NCBI GenBank assembly: GCA_946480915.1
Contig: CAMLLO010000005.1
Location: 62,001-126,000, forward strand
From: an uncultured Sphingobacteriaceae bacterium
GTDB lineage: Bacteria; Bacteroidota; Bacteroidia; Sphingobacteriales; Sphingobacteriaceae
Direction of reading: 5' to 3'
Length of the DNA: 64,000 bases
Numbering within the stretch: the stretch's first letter is position 1; each line of letters starts with the position of its first letter. Positions 40,004-48,661 of the stretch are shown piece after piece. Made by a program: the position numbers and the translations under genes. The notes beneath the pieces are model-generated. The model had not been told where the DNA came from and did not search any database. It worked only from the letters and a program-made list of their open reading frames with translations.

Positions 40004-41498
40004 TAAATATGGCAGTTAATTCCTTTCTTTCTACTAAAAATGCCCCGATAAGAAACAATAATAGTAAGCTATTGCCAATTATCAGATTTCTATCAAATAC
40101 TTGAAAGGAGAGGATTACAAGAATAATGGATATTGAAAGGTAGCCCAAGTTCTTTTTCAAGTTATACGGGATCGGATAATTTTTCTGACCTAAAATGTAT
40201 GAAAGAACCATCATCGTACTATAGGCGGCAAGAGAAATCCAGGCCGAAGCTATATAACCATATGTTGGTATAAATAGTAAATTCATTACAATAGTGACGA
40301 TCGCACCGATTCCGGAAATATATAGGCCAAAACGTGTTTGATCTGAGAGTTTGTACCAGATCGATAAGTTCATGTAGATACCCAGGCTAACGTAGCCAAA
40401 AAGCAAAATAGGAACTACTTTTAAACCCGACCAGTATAAATCTCTTTGAACAAGGTCATCAGATTTTATAAAGTGCTTCAGGATTTCAATATTGGCCACC
40501 AAAGCAACAAAAATCAGAGAAATTGCGATCACAAAGTAATTCATGATACGCGCATAAGTTTCCCCCGAATTTTTACTTTTCTCATGACTGAAAAAGAAGG
40601 GTTCTGCTCCGAGGCGAAAAGCCTGAATAAAAATGCTTAAGAATATAGCTATTTTGGCGCAGGCGCCGTAAATTCCAACTTCCTGTTCACCTAGCTCTCC
40701 AGGTAAAAGCTCTTTTAAAAAGATTTTATCAAGATTTTCATTTATGATAAAAGAGATATTCGCTACCAATACCGGGAAGCTGTAGCTAAGCATGTCCTTA
40801 ATCAATGGCCAGTCTGCCTGGAGCTTTATTCTACTTAATTCAGGAAGTAATAAAATTAATGTAACAACACTTGCAATAAGATTAGAAATAAACACATATC
40901 CAATCCATCCTTCTCGGTACCATCCGGAAAAATACGTGGCGAAGGTGCCTCCGTTTGTAATTATTTTAGGGATAAGGAGGATAAAGAATAGGTTAAGACC
41001 GATAAAGGTTAAGATATTTAATAATTTGATAAAACCATATTTTAAAGGTTTTTGGTCCGCTCTAACTATTGCAAAGGGAATTACTGATATGCCATCAATT
41101 ACGAGAATAAAAATGAAATATTGGATGTAGGAAGCATAATCTTCAACTTTAGTATCATCTCCATCTTGCATCCACCGGGCAATATTATCTGAAAACAAGA
41201 AGGCTATTGCGAGAAATACAATAGAAATTGAGGCAATTACAATAAAAGTATTGCTGTAAACTTTTTGTTTATTCTGTTCAGTTTTATTTAAATATCTAAA
41301 AAAAGTAGTTTCCATTCCGAAGGCCAGAACCGCATTGAGCATGGATGCCCAGCCATACATGTAAGTAAAAATCCCGTATATTTTAGCGGGGTAAGCAGAC
41401 ACATACAGCCTTGTAAGTAAAAAATTAAGTACCCGGGATAAAACCGTACTTACACCATAGATAGCAGTTTGTCCTGCAAATTTTTTTAGAGTCGACAA
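39981..41498 (-). CDS. Polysaccharide biosynthesis (Wzx/MurJ-like) membrane flippase
   Basis: A 505-residue MATE/MVF-superfamily protein with about 14 membrane helices, starting [26 protein letters not shown], a typical polysaccharide flippase opening. Such proteins move lipid-linked oligosaccharides across the inner membrane. The start is TTG at 41498, since no ATG precedes the first helix. The gene is 16 bp downstream of acyP and overlaps dut. A second flippase at 54.7 kb sits in a glycan cluster; this one has no glycosyltransferase next to it, so the substrate is open. Confidence 0.87.
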   Translation of the reverse strand: MSTLKKFAGQTAIYGVSTVLSRVLNFLLTRLYVSAYPAKIYGIFTYMYGWASMLNAVLAFGMETTFFRYLNKTEQNKQKVYSNTFIVIASISIVFLAIAFLFSDNIARWMQDGDDTKVEDYASYIQYFIFILVIDGISVIPFAIVRADQKPLKYGFIKLLNILTFIGLNLFFILLIPKIITNGGTFATYFSGWYREGWIGYVFISNLIASVVTLILLLPELSRIKLQADWPLIKDMLSYSFPVLVANISFIINENLDKIFLKELLPGELGEQEVGIYGACAKIAIFLSIFIQAFRLGAEPFFFSHEKSKNSGETYARIMNYFVIAISLIFVALVANIEILKHFIKSDDLVQRDLYWSGLKVVPILLFGYVSLGIYMNLSIWYKLSDQTRFGLYISGIGAIVTIVMNLLFIPTYGYIASAWISLAAYSTMMVLSYILGQKNYPIPYNLKKNLGYLSISIILVILSFQVFDRNLIIGNSLLLLFLIGAFLVERKELTAIFNENPSNK

Positions 41499-41514
41499 AT
41501 CAGGGCTGGAAAAA

Positions 41515-41787
41515 CTATTTTTTTAATATTTCAAAATTACGATAGTTTTTTAGTTCGGCCTCAACAACTTCTATTTTTTGAACGCTGGCCTGAAGCGGAC
41601 CCTCGTTACACCATTCTAAGAAGGTGTCTAAAGAAAAATCATCTCCTTCTGCTTCAATATATACAGAGCCATTCGGCATATTCTTTACCACACCCTTTAT
41701 CTGTAACTGATCAGCCACAGCTTTGGTCGATATTCTGAAAGAAACTCCCTGAACGTTTCCGTTAACCGTAATATTTAAATGTTTCAT
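41515..41787 (-). CDS. acyP: Acylphosphatase
   Basis: Hydrolyses carboxyl-phosphate bonds of acylphosphates. The 90-residue protein has the phosphate-binding loop NVQGVSFRIST with Arg18, and Asn36 in KNMPNGSVYIEAEG; both are needed for catalysis. Typical size for a single domain. It precedes the flippase by 16 bp. Confidence 0.93.
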   Translation of the reverse strand: MKHLNITVNGNVQGVSFRISTKAVADQLQIKGVVKNMPNGSVYIEAEGDDFSLDTFLEWCNEGPLQASVQKIEVVEAELKNYRNFEILKK

Positions 41788-41846
41788 AAAGAAATAAGAG
41801 GTATTCGTTATGACGCGAAATTGATGATTTTTATTGTAATCGGAAA

Positions 41847-43022
41847 TTATACAAGTTTTTGAACTTTCGATTCAGCGGAAATTTTCAAGCCATTGGTTTG
41901 TGTAATGAGATTAAGACCGGGAGTTTTCCCCTTTTCTATACTTCCCATCTTGTTGTCGATGCCCAAAAACTTCGCTCCGTTGATAGTCGCCCAGCCAATG
42001 GTTTCGGTCAGAGAAAGTGTTGGAAAATTTTTGTGCAGTGTTTTGAGTTCGGATAGTATACACAGCTCTTTATTTGAAGCCAGACTATCAGTTCCCAGCG
42101 TAATATTGAAATCATGATACAAAAACATTTCCACCTTCGGCAGGCGGTTCTCGATATATAGATTGGCATTTGGGCAAAAACACCATGTTACTGCACGGCC
42201 AGATCTCAATATAAAATATATGTCTTTTAAACTGGTATAAGTATTATGCACCAGCATTGTTCTTTGCTGAACAGGGATCAACGGAATAATACTTTGAATA
42301 GAATTGCGGGCCTGAGGCTTGAAAAAGTCGATATTTATGCCAAGATCCTTGTAGAATTTAAGAAAATCCCCGGTTTTATACCGGTAAAATTTATTCTCAT
42401 CTTCACTCTCCTGATTATGGATCGTTAAGGGGCTGCCTGACTCTCCGCAGAATTTACCAATAAATCTGAATAGCTCTTTACTTGTAGAATAAGGTGCATG
42501 AGGTACAATGGAGGCAGGAAGAGGCGAAAACTTCTCTAGTAACTCTGCGCCATCTCTGAATGCATCTTTTGCCTTATCGGGTTCAAAAGAAAGTAATTCA
42601 ATGAACGTATAATAATATATAGAGCTGCTTTCTTTTATCTCTTTAGAATCGATCGAATTTGAAACATCAGCTACAGCCACAATGCCATTCTTCCACATTT
42701 GGCTGTCTGCCTCCTCCATCGCTTTTTTATTGCTTTGGCTTATAGATTTCCTAAGGTTAATTACCTTTCTAACGAAGGGAATTAAGCCTTGTTTCTCTGG
42801 AATTTGCTGGTAGAGATGGGACAATTCAAGATGGCAATGCGAATTGATGAAGCCAGGAACTATTATTCCTTTATATCGCTCGACCGTTACTCCCGAAACT
42901 TCAATGCTGTTTTCTGGGTATACGCCGGTTATTATACCATCAGGGCCAACACCGATAATACCGTTTGGGATTGGCTCGGATGTAGCAGGTAGAATAAAAT
43001 CAGCGCTGTAAAAATTTACCAT
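41847..43022 (-). CDS. Amidohydrolase of the aminofutalosine deaminase type
   Basis: A 391-residue metal-dependent amidohydrolase: metal motif INSHCHLELSHL, further His residues at VPHAPYS, IHNQES and VHNTYTS, and the metal Asp in LGTDSLASN. Similar proteins in Bacteroidota are annotated as aminofutalosine deaminase (MqnX), which makes futalosine, the MqnB substrate. mqnB and mqnD in this window make that reading attractive, but the gene is 36 kb away from them and the symbol is withheld. Other deaminases of the TRZ/ATZ group are possible. It is divergent from rlmN. Confidence 0.78.
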   Translation of the reverse strand: MVNFYSADFILPATSEPIPNGIIGVGPDGIITGVYPENSIEVSGVTVERYKGIIVPGFINSHCHLELSHLYQQIPEKQGLIPFVRKVINLRKSISQSNKKAMEEADSQMWKNGIVAVADVSNSIDSKEIKESSSIYYYTFIELLSFEPDKAKDAFRDGAELLEKFSPLPASIVPHAPYSTSKELFRFIGKFCGESGSPLTIHNQESEDENKFYRYKTGDFLKFYKDLGINIDFFKPQARNSIQSIIPLIPVQQRTMLVHNTYTSLKDIYFILRSGRAVTWCFCPNANLYIENRLPKVEMFLYHDFNITLGTDSLASNKELCILSELKTLHKNFPTLSLTETIGWATINGAKFLGIDNKMGSIEKGKTPGLNLITQTNGLKISAESKVQKLV

Positions 43023-43159
43023 ATATAGGGATTTTACCCTTATGCCCCTTAAATAAAAAAATCAGCAAAGCGATTGCTGTTACAACAACAAAAGTATGAT
43101 TTTTTTGTTTTAACATTTTAAAAACAATTTATTTGACAATTAGGAGTAAATTTGGCATT

Positions 43160-44209
43160 GTGAATGAGGTTGTTGTAAAAAAAGATATAAGGAATCTTTC
43201 TGTACTTGAAATAAAGAACTTTTTGCTGGAAAATTCCGAGCCTGCGTTCAGGGCCAAACAGATTTCCGAATGGCTGTGGGCAAAGTCGGCGAGCAGTTTT
43301 GATCAGATGAGTAATCTTTCAAAAGTGTTAAGGGAAAAGCTGCAGGCCAACTTTTCTTTAAACACCATAGCTATTGATCAAACGCAATATAGCTCTGACA
43401 AAACTATAAAGAATACCTTTAAGCTTTACGATGGAAATATTATAGAAGGGGTATTGATTCCGACACCTGAGCGGATCACTGCTTGCGTTAGTTCTCAAGT
43501 GGGCTGTAGTTTAACTTGCAAGTTTTGTGCTACCGGATACATGGAGCGTAAACGTAATCTTGACGCGGGTGAAATCTATGATCAGGTTGTATTGATCGAT
43601 AAGCAGGCGAAAGAAAATTATGGAATCCCTCTCAGTAACATTGTTTACATGGGAATGGGCGAGCCGCTGTTAAATTATTCCAATGTTCTAAAGTCAATCG
43701 AATATTTAACCTCAGAAGAGGGCTTGAACATGGCGGCCAAGCGCATAACTGTTTCCACTGCCGGAATTGCAAAAATGATTAAGAAGTTGGGAGATGATCA
43801 GGTTAAGTTTAATCTTGCTCTTTCTTTACATGCTGCCAACGACAAGAAACGTAATGAGATTATGCCTATCAATGAGCAAAACTCTTTAAAAGCATTGGCG
43901 GAAGCTCTAAAATATTACTATCTGAAAACGAAGAACCCCGTAACGTACGAATACATCATTTTTAATGATTTTAATGATGAGTTGGAAGATGCTGCAGAAC
44001 TCGCTAAATTTTGCAGGCATTTACCGTGTAAGGTTAATATCATCGAATATAATCCCATCTCTTTTGCATCTTACCTGAATGCGGAAGAGGATAAAACGGA
44101 AGCATTTGCAAACTATCTTAAAAAACAGGGTATTATCACCAATATCCGCAGAAGCAGGGGTAAGGATATTGACGCAGCTTGCGGGCAACTTGCTGTTAAA
44201 GAGAAATAA
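43160..44209 (+). CDS. rlmN: 23S rRNA (adenine2503-C2)-methyltransferase
   Basis: A radical-SAM enzyme that methylates A2503 of 23S rRNA (and often A37 of tRNAs). The motif CSLTCKFC binds the cluster; YMGMGEPLLN and the mechanistic Cys near the C-terminus (DIDAACGQL) are in place. I use the GTG at 43160 (349 residues, beginning NEVVVKKDIRNLS); the longer TTG start at 43133 adds nine residues without family similarity. A TAAATTTG box overlaps at 43147-43154, 6 bp before the GTG. Confidence 0.95.
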   Translation: MNEVVVKKDIRNLSVLEIKNFLLENSEPAFRAKQISEWLWAKSASSFDQMSNLSKVLREKLQANFSLNTIAIDQTQYSSDKTIKNTFKLYDGNIIEGVLIPTPERITACVSSQVGCSLTCKFCATGYMERKRNLDAGEIYDQVVLIDKQAKENYGIPLSNIVYMGMGEPLLNYSNVLKSIEYLTSEEGLNMAAKRITVSTAGIAKMIKKLGDDQVKFNLALSLHAANDKKRNEIMPINEQNSLKALAEALKYYYLKTKNPVTYEYIIFNDFNDELEDAAELAKFCRHLPCKVNIIEYNPISFASYLNAEEDKTEAFANYLKKQGIITNIRRSRGKDIDAACGQLAVKEK

Positions 44210-44244
44210 TTTGATCCCGTCCTCATTTTAGATTAAATTGTACC

Positions 44245-44940
44245 ATGAATGCAGTTTTAAGGTATGCGGAGGATTTTTTTTCATTGTTTTTTCCCCAGAT
44301 ATGCTCGGGATGCGGAAAGAATCTCTTTAAAAACGAATCGGTTATTTGTACAGATTGTATTTATAACCTTCCTTATACAAACTATCATCTGGATGCCGAA
44401 AACCAAGTTGCAAAGCAGTTTTGGGGACGGGTGCCATTCAATTCTGCGGGAGCTTATCTTCACTTTGTTAAAGGATCAAGGGTTCAAAACCTGATGCATC
44501 AGCTTAAGTATAACAATAAGCCTGAGGTTGCTTTTAAGCTTGGCGAAATGTATGGAAATCAAATGACAGCTTCGGATTCTTTTAGAAATTTTGATGTTAT
44601 TATGCCGGTCCCGCTGCACCCTGCAAAGCAGAAAAAGCGAGGATATAACCAAAGTGAGTATTTGGCAGATGGCTTGTCGAATAGTTTAAAGGTGACGGTT
44701 AATCAAAGCCTTCACCGAAAGGTCTTCACAGAAACTCAGACCCGCAAATCTCGTTTTGTGCGCTCGGAAAATATGAAAGATGTATTTGTCGTGTCGGAAC
44801 CAGAAGGCTTGCAAAACAAACACGTGCTGTTGGTAGATGATGTGGTAACTACCGGTGCAACCCTGGAAGCGTGCGCCCTTGAATTGCTAAAAATTAAAGG
44901 TTTAGAATTAAGCATTGCTACTATCGCATTTACCAATTGA
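44245..44940 (+). CDS. comF: ComF family phosphoribosyltransferase-like protein
   Basis: The 231-residue protein has an N-terminal zinc finger (CSGCGKNL...VICTDC, ~18-40) and a C-terminal PRTase domain with the PRPP loop VLLVDDVVTTGATL (~195-208), preceded by PVPLHPAKQKKRGYNQSE, the ComF signature. ComF is needed for natural transformation in Bacillus and Haemophilus. comM is also in this window. Its TGA stop overlaps the ATG of the following lipoprotein gene. Confidence 0.9.
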   Translation: MNAVLRYAEDFFSLFFPQICSGCGKNLFKNESVICTDCIYNLPYTNYHLDAENQVAKQFWGRVPFNSAGAYLHFVKGSRVQNLMHQLKYNNKPEVAFKLGEMYGNQMTASDSFRNFDVIMPVPLHPAKQKKRGYNQSEYLADGLSNSLKVTVNQSLHRKVFTETQTRKSRFVRSENMKDVFVVSEPEGLQNKHVLLVDDVVTTGATLEACALELLKIKGLELSIATIAFTN

Positions 44941-46322
44941 TGAAACTTAGCCACTTTACGCTCTTATTTTTTACCGTTGTATGCTTTTTGGCCTGCCGAA
45001 AAGAAGACAGTCTAAACACGGATTCTTCTGCAAAGCTTGAATTTTCGACAGATACACTATCGTTCGACACTGTATTTACCTCAACCGGTTCAACAACGCA
45101 AAGGATCAAAGTTTTTAATCGCGGAAGACGGGCTGTTAAAATTCAGGAGATAAAGTTGGGTGGCGGTGCTTCTTCTAATTATCAGATAAATATAAACGGA
45201 CTAGCTACTCCATATTTAGAAGGTGTCGAGATACGAGGAAACGACTCCTTAAACATTTTTGTTAAGGTAACCATAAACCCGGATTCTCAGCTTCTTCCTT
45301 TTATCGTTAAAGATTCTATCGGGTTTGTCACCAATGGTAATTATCAGAAAGTGATACTTTCCGCGTATGGCCAAAACGCCGTTTTTCTGAAAGACGCGTC
45401 GATAAACACCAATACTGTTTGGGATAACAGACTGCCTTATGTGATATATAATAAGGTAACCATAAATCCTGAAAAAGTGCTGACGATACAGCGAGGCGCT
45501 AAAGTTTATTTCCATAAGGATGCTGAACTTATAATTGCCGGGACATTAAAAGTTAATGGTGCCCCGCATGATTCTGTTATTTTTTCGAGCGACAGGTTTG
45601 AACGGATTTATGCCGATGAGCCGGGACAATGGAAAGGCCTTCACTTCTTAGAAGGCAGTAAGGATAACCTGATAAATTATGCTTTAATTGAAAATGGGAC
45701 AGTAGGCATACAGGTAGACTCCTTGTCAGAAAATGCCGACCCTAAATTGCTGCTTGTTAATACGATGATTTACAATATGGAACTTGTAGGATTGTATGGT
45801 AATAATGCAGATATCGCAGCTTTCAATAATGTGATCGCCAACTGCGGAAAATATCTTGTATACGGTATAAACGGTGGCCGGTACGATTTCAAACAAAATA
45901 CTCTAGCAAATATTAGTTTTCAATTTCCCCGAACAACCCCTTCTTTGTTTTTTACTGATCAGGCAAGCCAGGCAAATACATCTCCATTCAGTTTAACTCT
46001 GGTTAATAACATTATTTGGGGGTCTTTACAGGATGAACTTGTAGTGGAAAAAAAGGGGGCCCTCGCATTTACCCAGTCAATCCTTAAAAATCTTATTAAA
46101 TCGCGTGATAGAGGCCTGGAAAGTTTTGGAAATATTCTGAATACTGATCCGCTGTTTAAAAACGCCCGGCAAAATAATTATCTTTTGAATCCGGCCAGTC
46201 CGGCAATAAATAAAGGAAAAGACTTAACCAATGAACGTTATTTTTCTTCCTGGTTAAATAAGGATTTGAATGATAAGATAAGATTATTCCCCTCAGATTT
46301 AGGAAGTTACGAAATTTTGTAA
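44940..46322 (+). CDS. Predicted surface or periplasmic lipoprotein with parallel beta-helix-like repeats
   Basis: The 460-residue protein starts at ATG 44940 (overlapping the comF TGA) with a signal ending in the lipobox CFLAC (Cys19). A first beta domain (~35-140) precedes a region of short repeats like LINYALIENGTVGIQV and NADIAAFNNVIANCGKYLVYG, consistent with a right-handed beta-helix. The end (PASPAINKGKDL...LGSYEIL) is common in such lipoproteins. No catalytic motif or type IX C-terminal domain is seen. Function unknown. Confidence 0.8.
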   Translation: MKLSHFTLLFFTVVCFLACRKEDSLNTDSSAKLEFSTDTLSFDTVFTSTGSTTQRIKVFNRGRRAVKIQEIKLGGGASSNYQININGLATPYLEGVEIRGNDSLNIFVKVTINPDSQLLPFIVKDSIGFVTNGNYQKVILSAYGQNAVFLKDASINTNTVWDNRLPYVIYNKVTINPEKVLTIQRGAKVYFHKDAELIIAGTLKVNGAPHDSVIFSSDRFERIYADEPGQWKGLHFLEGSKDNLINYALIENGTVGIQVDSLSENADPKLLLVNTMIYNMELVGLYGNNADIAAFNNVIANCGKYLVYGINGGRYDFKQNTLANISFQFPRTTPSLFFTDQASQANTSPFSLTLVNNIIWGSLQDELVVEKKGALAFTQSILKNLIKSRDRGLESFGNILNTDPLFKNARQNNYLLNPASPAINKGKDLTNERYFSSWLNKDLNDKIRLFPSDLGSYEIL

Positions 46323-46392
46323 ATTTTTTCAAAAATATGGTAACCTTACAGGGAACAATGAGGTATAAGTATTCGAGAGCGTTAATTTAGAT

Positions 46393-46430
46393 AGAAAGAG
46401 CTGGACGCCGCAAGGCAACCGGCTTTTTCT
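46393..46430 (+). terminator. Long hairpin with GCAA tetraloop downstream of the lipoprotein gene
   Basis: Twelve base pairs (two G-T wobbles) close a small internal loop and a GCC-GCAA-GGC cap, with a T-run on the 3' side of the stem. It could be the terminator of the comF-lipoprotein unit, though the T-run lies inside the stem and the GNRA cap is unusual for one. Could be an RNA element instead. Confidence 0.5.
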
Positions 46431-46452
46431 TAATTTAAAGCTCATCCATAGA

Positions 46453-46492
46453 AATCATCGGACGGCTACACATTCCAAGCCATCCGATGATT
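46453..46492. terminator. Terminator between the lipoprotein gene and glyA
   Basis: A 15-bp stem with one mismatch (AATCATCGGACGGCT paired with AGCCATCCGATGATT) and a 10-base loop is followed by eight T on the plus strand; it sits 5 bp from the glyA stop, so it can serve both convergent units. Confidence 0.85.
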
Positions 46493-46496
46493 TTTT

Positions 46497-47768
46497 TTAT
46501 TTATATAATGGATGTTCTTCCATCATTTCGTGAATCTTCTTGCGAACTTTTTTCACAACAGCTTCATCCTCTGGATTAGAAAGTACTGTGTCGATATAAT
46601 CAACAATCTTTTCCATATGTTTTTCTTTCAATCCACGTGATGAAATTGCAGCGGTTCCAACCCTGATTCCTGAAGTGACAAACGGTGATTTATCATCGAA
46701 AGGAACCATGTTTTTATTTACTGTGATATCAGCATTACCTAAAGCTGCTTCAGCCACTTTTCCTGTTATGTTCTTATTGCGAAGGTCAATCAGCATTAAA
46801 TGATTGTCGGTTCCACCGGAAATAATTCCATAATCACGAGCCATAAATGCATCCGCCATGGCCGAAGCATTTTTCTTAACCTGAAGAATGTATTTCATGT
46901 AATCATCACTTAAAGCTTCACCAAAGGCAATTGCTTTAGCAGCGATAATGTGCTCCAATGGTCCGCCTTGGGTTCCAGGAAATACTGCCATATCTAAGAT
47001 AGACGACATCATTCGGGTTTCTCCCTTAGGAGTTTTTAATCCGAAAGGATTTTCAAAATCTTTACCCAGCATGATCATACCACCGCGTGGACCGCGAAGA
47101 GTCTTATGCGTTGTTGTAGTTACGATATGGCAATGAGGAAGTGGATCGTCTAATAATCCCTTTGCTATTAAACCTGCGGGATGAGAAATATCAGCAAGAA
47201 CCAATGCTCCAATCTCGTCGGCAACCCGGCGGATAAATTTATAATCCCATTCTCTCGAATAAGCAGATGCACCGCAGATAATTAACTTCGGCTTTTCAGC
47301 TAAAGCAGTTTCTTCAAGCTTTTTATAATCAATTCGACCGGTTTCTTTTTCTACTCCGTAAAAGAACGGTTGGTATAGCTTACCAGAAGAGTTTACCGGA
47401 GAACCATGTGTAAGGTGACCGCCATGTGCAAGGTCGAACCCTAAAATTTTATCGCCCGGCTTTAATATACCAAGAAAAACAGCTGAGTTTGCTTGTGCTC
47501 CAGAATGCGGCTGAACGTTTACCCATTCAGCATTAAATAATTCTTTTGCTCTTTCAATTGCAATGGTTTCAATTTCATCAACAACCTCGCAGCCGCCGTA
47601 ATAACGTTTTCCCGGTAGGCCTTCAGCGTATTTATTAGTAAGCACAGAGCCGGCAGCTTCCATAACTTGTTTACTAACAAAGTTTTCTGATGCAATCAGT
47701 TCAAGTCCGTTTTCCTGACGATCTTGTTCTTCTTCGATGAGCTTAAAGATGATTTTATCTTTTTTCAT
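46497..47768 (-). CDS. glyA: Serine hydroxymethyltransferase
   Basis: A PLP enzyme that interconverts serine and glycine with tetrahydrofolate. The 423 residues carry the PLP-lysine segment [24 protein letters not shown] near the start and the C-terminal [16 protein letters not shown] motif ([17 protein letters not shown]). It lies 17 bp after scpA on the same strand; co-transcription is probable although the functions differ. A strong terminator follows. Confidence 0.98.
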   Translation of the reverse strand: MKKDKIIFKLIEEEQDRQENGLELIASENFVSKQVMEAAGSVLTNKYAEGLPGKRYYGGCEVVDEIETIAIERAKELFNAEWVNVQPHSGAQANSAVFLGILKPGDKILGFDLAHGGHLTHGSPVNSSGKLYQPFFYGVEKETGRIDYKKLEETALAEKPKLIICGASAYSREWDYKFIRRVADEIGALVLADISHPAGLIAKGLLDDPLPHCHIVTTTTHKTLRGPRGGMIMLGKDFENPFGLKTPKGETRMMSSILDMAVFPGTQGGPLEHIIAAKAIAFGEALSDDYMKYILQVKKNASAMADAFMARDYGIISGGTDNHLMLIDLRNKNITGKVAEAALGNADITVNKNMVPFDDKSPFVTSGIRVGTAAISSRGLKEKHMEKIVDYIDTVLSNPEDEAVVKKVRKKIHEMMEEHPLYK

Positions 47769-47785
47769 TCCTGTTTATTTGTTGT

Positions 47786-48544
47786 TTATGTTGTTGAAGC
47801 AGTTTTTACTGCAACTGAAAAATTATTAAAGCCTAATCCTATCTGAATGGAAATTAGCTGCTGTTGCAGCATTTCGAGCATTGCCAGGAAATTGTATACA
47901 AATTGAACCTTATTTTCTGAATTTTTCATCAGCTTAGAGAAATCAATTTTCTGATTAAGTTGTATCAATTCTGCGATTACTTTCTTTTGTTGTTCAATAG
48001 TGTACGGATATTGAATCACCGTATGTTTTACATCTTGCTGTTTATTGTGGTACCTGGACATGGCTTTGTCGTATACCATTAATAACCGGTATAATCCTAC
48101 CGAAGGAAGCTCATCTCCGGGCTCAGCATTTTCTGCTACTTTTTGAAGATCGATAGCAATATTTCCTCTTTTCTCTTGCAGAAAACGTTCGCTCTCTAAA
48201 ACTTTAAAGCTCTCTGTAAGCAGCTTAAACTTTTTATATTCAATCAGCTTTTGTACCAGATCTTTTTTCAGATCTATTTCGTTTCCTTCTTCATCTAAAT
48301 CAGGTAGCGGTAAAAGCATTTTTGCTTTAATGCGCATTAAAGTGGCAGCAATAAATATAAACTCGCTTGCCAGTTCAATGTTTAAAGCATTCATTTCGTG
48401 GATGTAAGCAAGAAAATCGTCCGTTATTTTTGCAATTTGAATATCGCGTATATCCAGCTCATCACGCTCAATAAAGAACAAAAGTAAATCAAAAGGGCCT
48501 GCAAATTGAGGCAGCTTAATTTCAAAAGTATCCTGCTGTATCAC
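47786..48544 (-). CDS. scpA: Segregation and condensation protein A
   Basis: ScpA is the kleisin of the SMC-ScpAB condensin. The 252 residues show the N-terminal FEIKLPQFAGPFDLLLFFIERDELDI helix that binds the Smc head and neck (Bacterial ScpA pattern) and the C-terminal winged-helix part. The start is GTG at 48544; no ATG exists for the first 50 codons. A TATTTTTG box lies 9 bp upstream. scpB is not adjacent. Confidence 0.94.
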   Translation of the reverse strand: MIQQDTFEIKLPQFAGPFDLLLFFIERDELDIRDIQIAKITDDFLAYIHEMNALNIELASEFIFIAATLMRIKAKMLLPLPDLDEEGNEIDLKKDLVQKLIEYKKFKLLTESFKVLESERFLQEKRGNIAIDLQKVAENAEPGDELPSVGLYRLLMVYDKAMSRYHNKQQDVKHTVIQYPYTIEQQKKVIAELIQLNQKIDFSKLMKNSENKVQFVYNFLAMLEMLQQQLISIQIGLGFNNFSVAVKTASTT

Positions 48545-48552
48545 AATCGCCT

Positions 48553-48560
48553 CAAAAATA
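48553..48560 (-). promoter_or_regulatory. Candidate promoter -7 box of scpA-glyA
   Basis: TATTTTTG on the minus strand, an exact TAnnTTTG match, 9 bp before the GTG of scpA. It fits the short leaders typical of these organisms. On the plus strand, dxs has only a near-match (TACTTTG) upstream. Confidence 0.5.
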
Positions 48561-48661
48561 AAGATTTAATTTGGTATGGAAATAGTAAAGAAAAGAACAG
48601 GCGTTATTATTTTTAAATAATATTGAGTTACTTTGTGGTTCAATTTTTTAGCCCAACTAGT

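Noticed and set aside
43133..43159. Longer RlmN starting at the TTG at 43133
   Set aside because: The extra nine residues are not family-like and a TAAATTTG box overlaps them; the GTG at 43160 fits better.
46393..46430. Known riboswitch for the glyA or comF unit
   Set aside because: It lies downstream of both genes and matches no consensus I can recall; treated as hairpin only.
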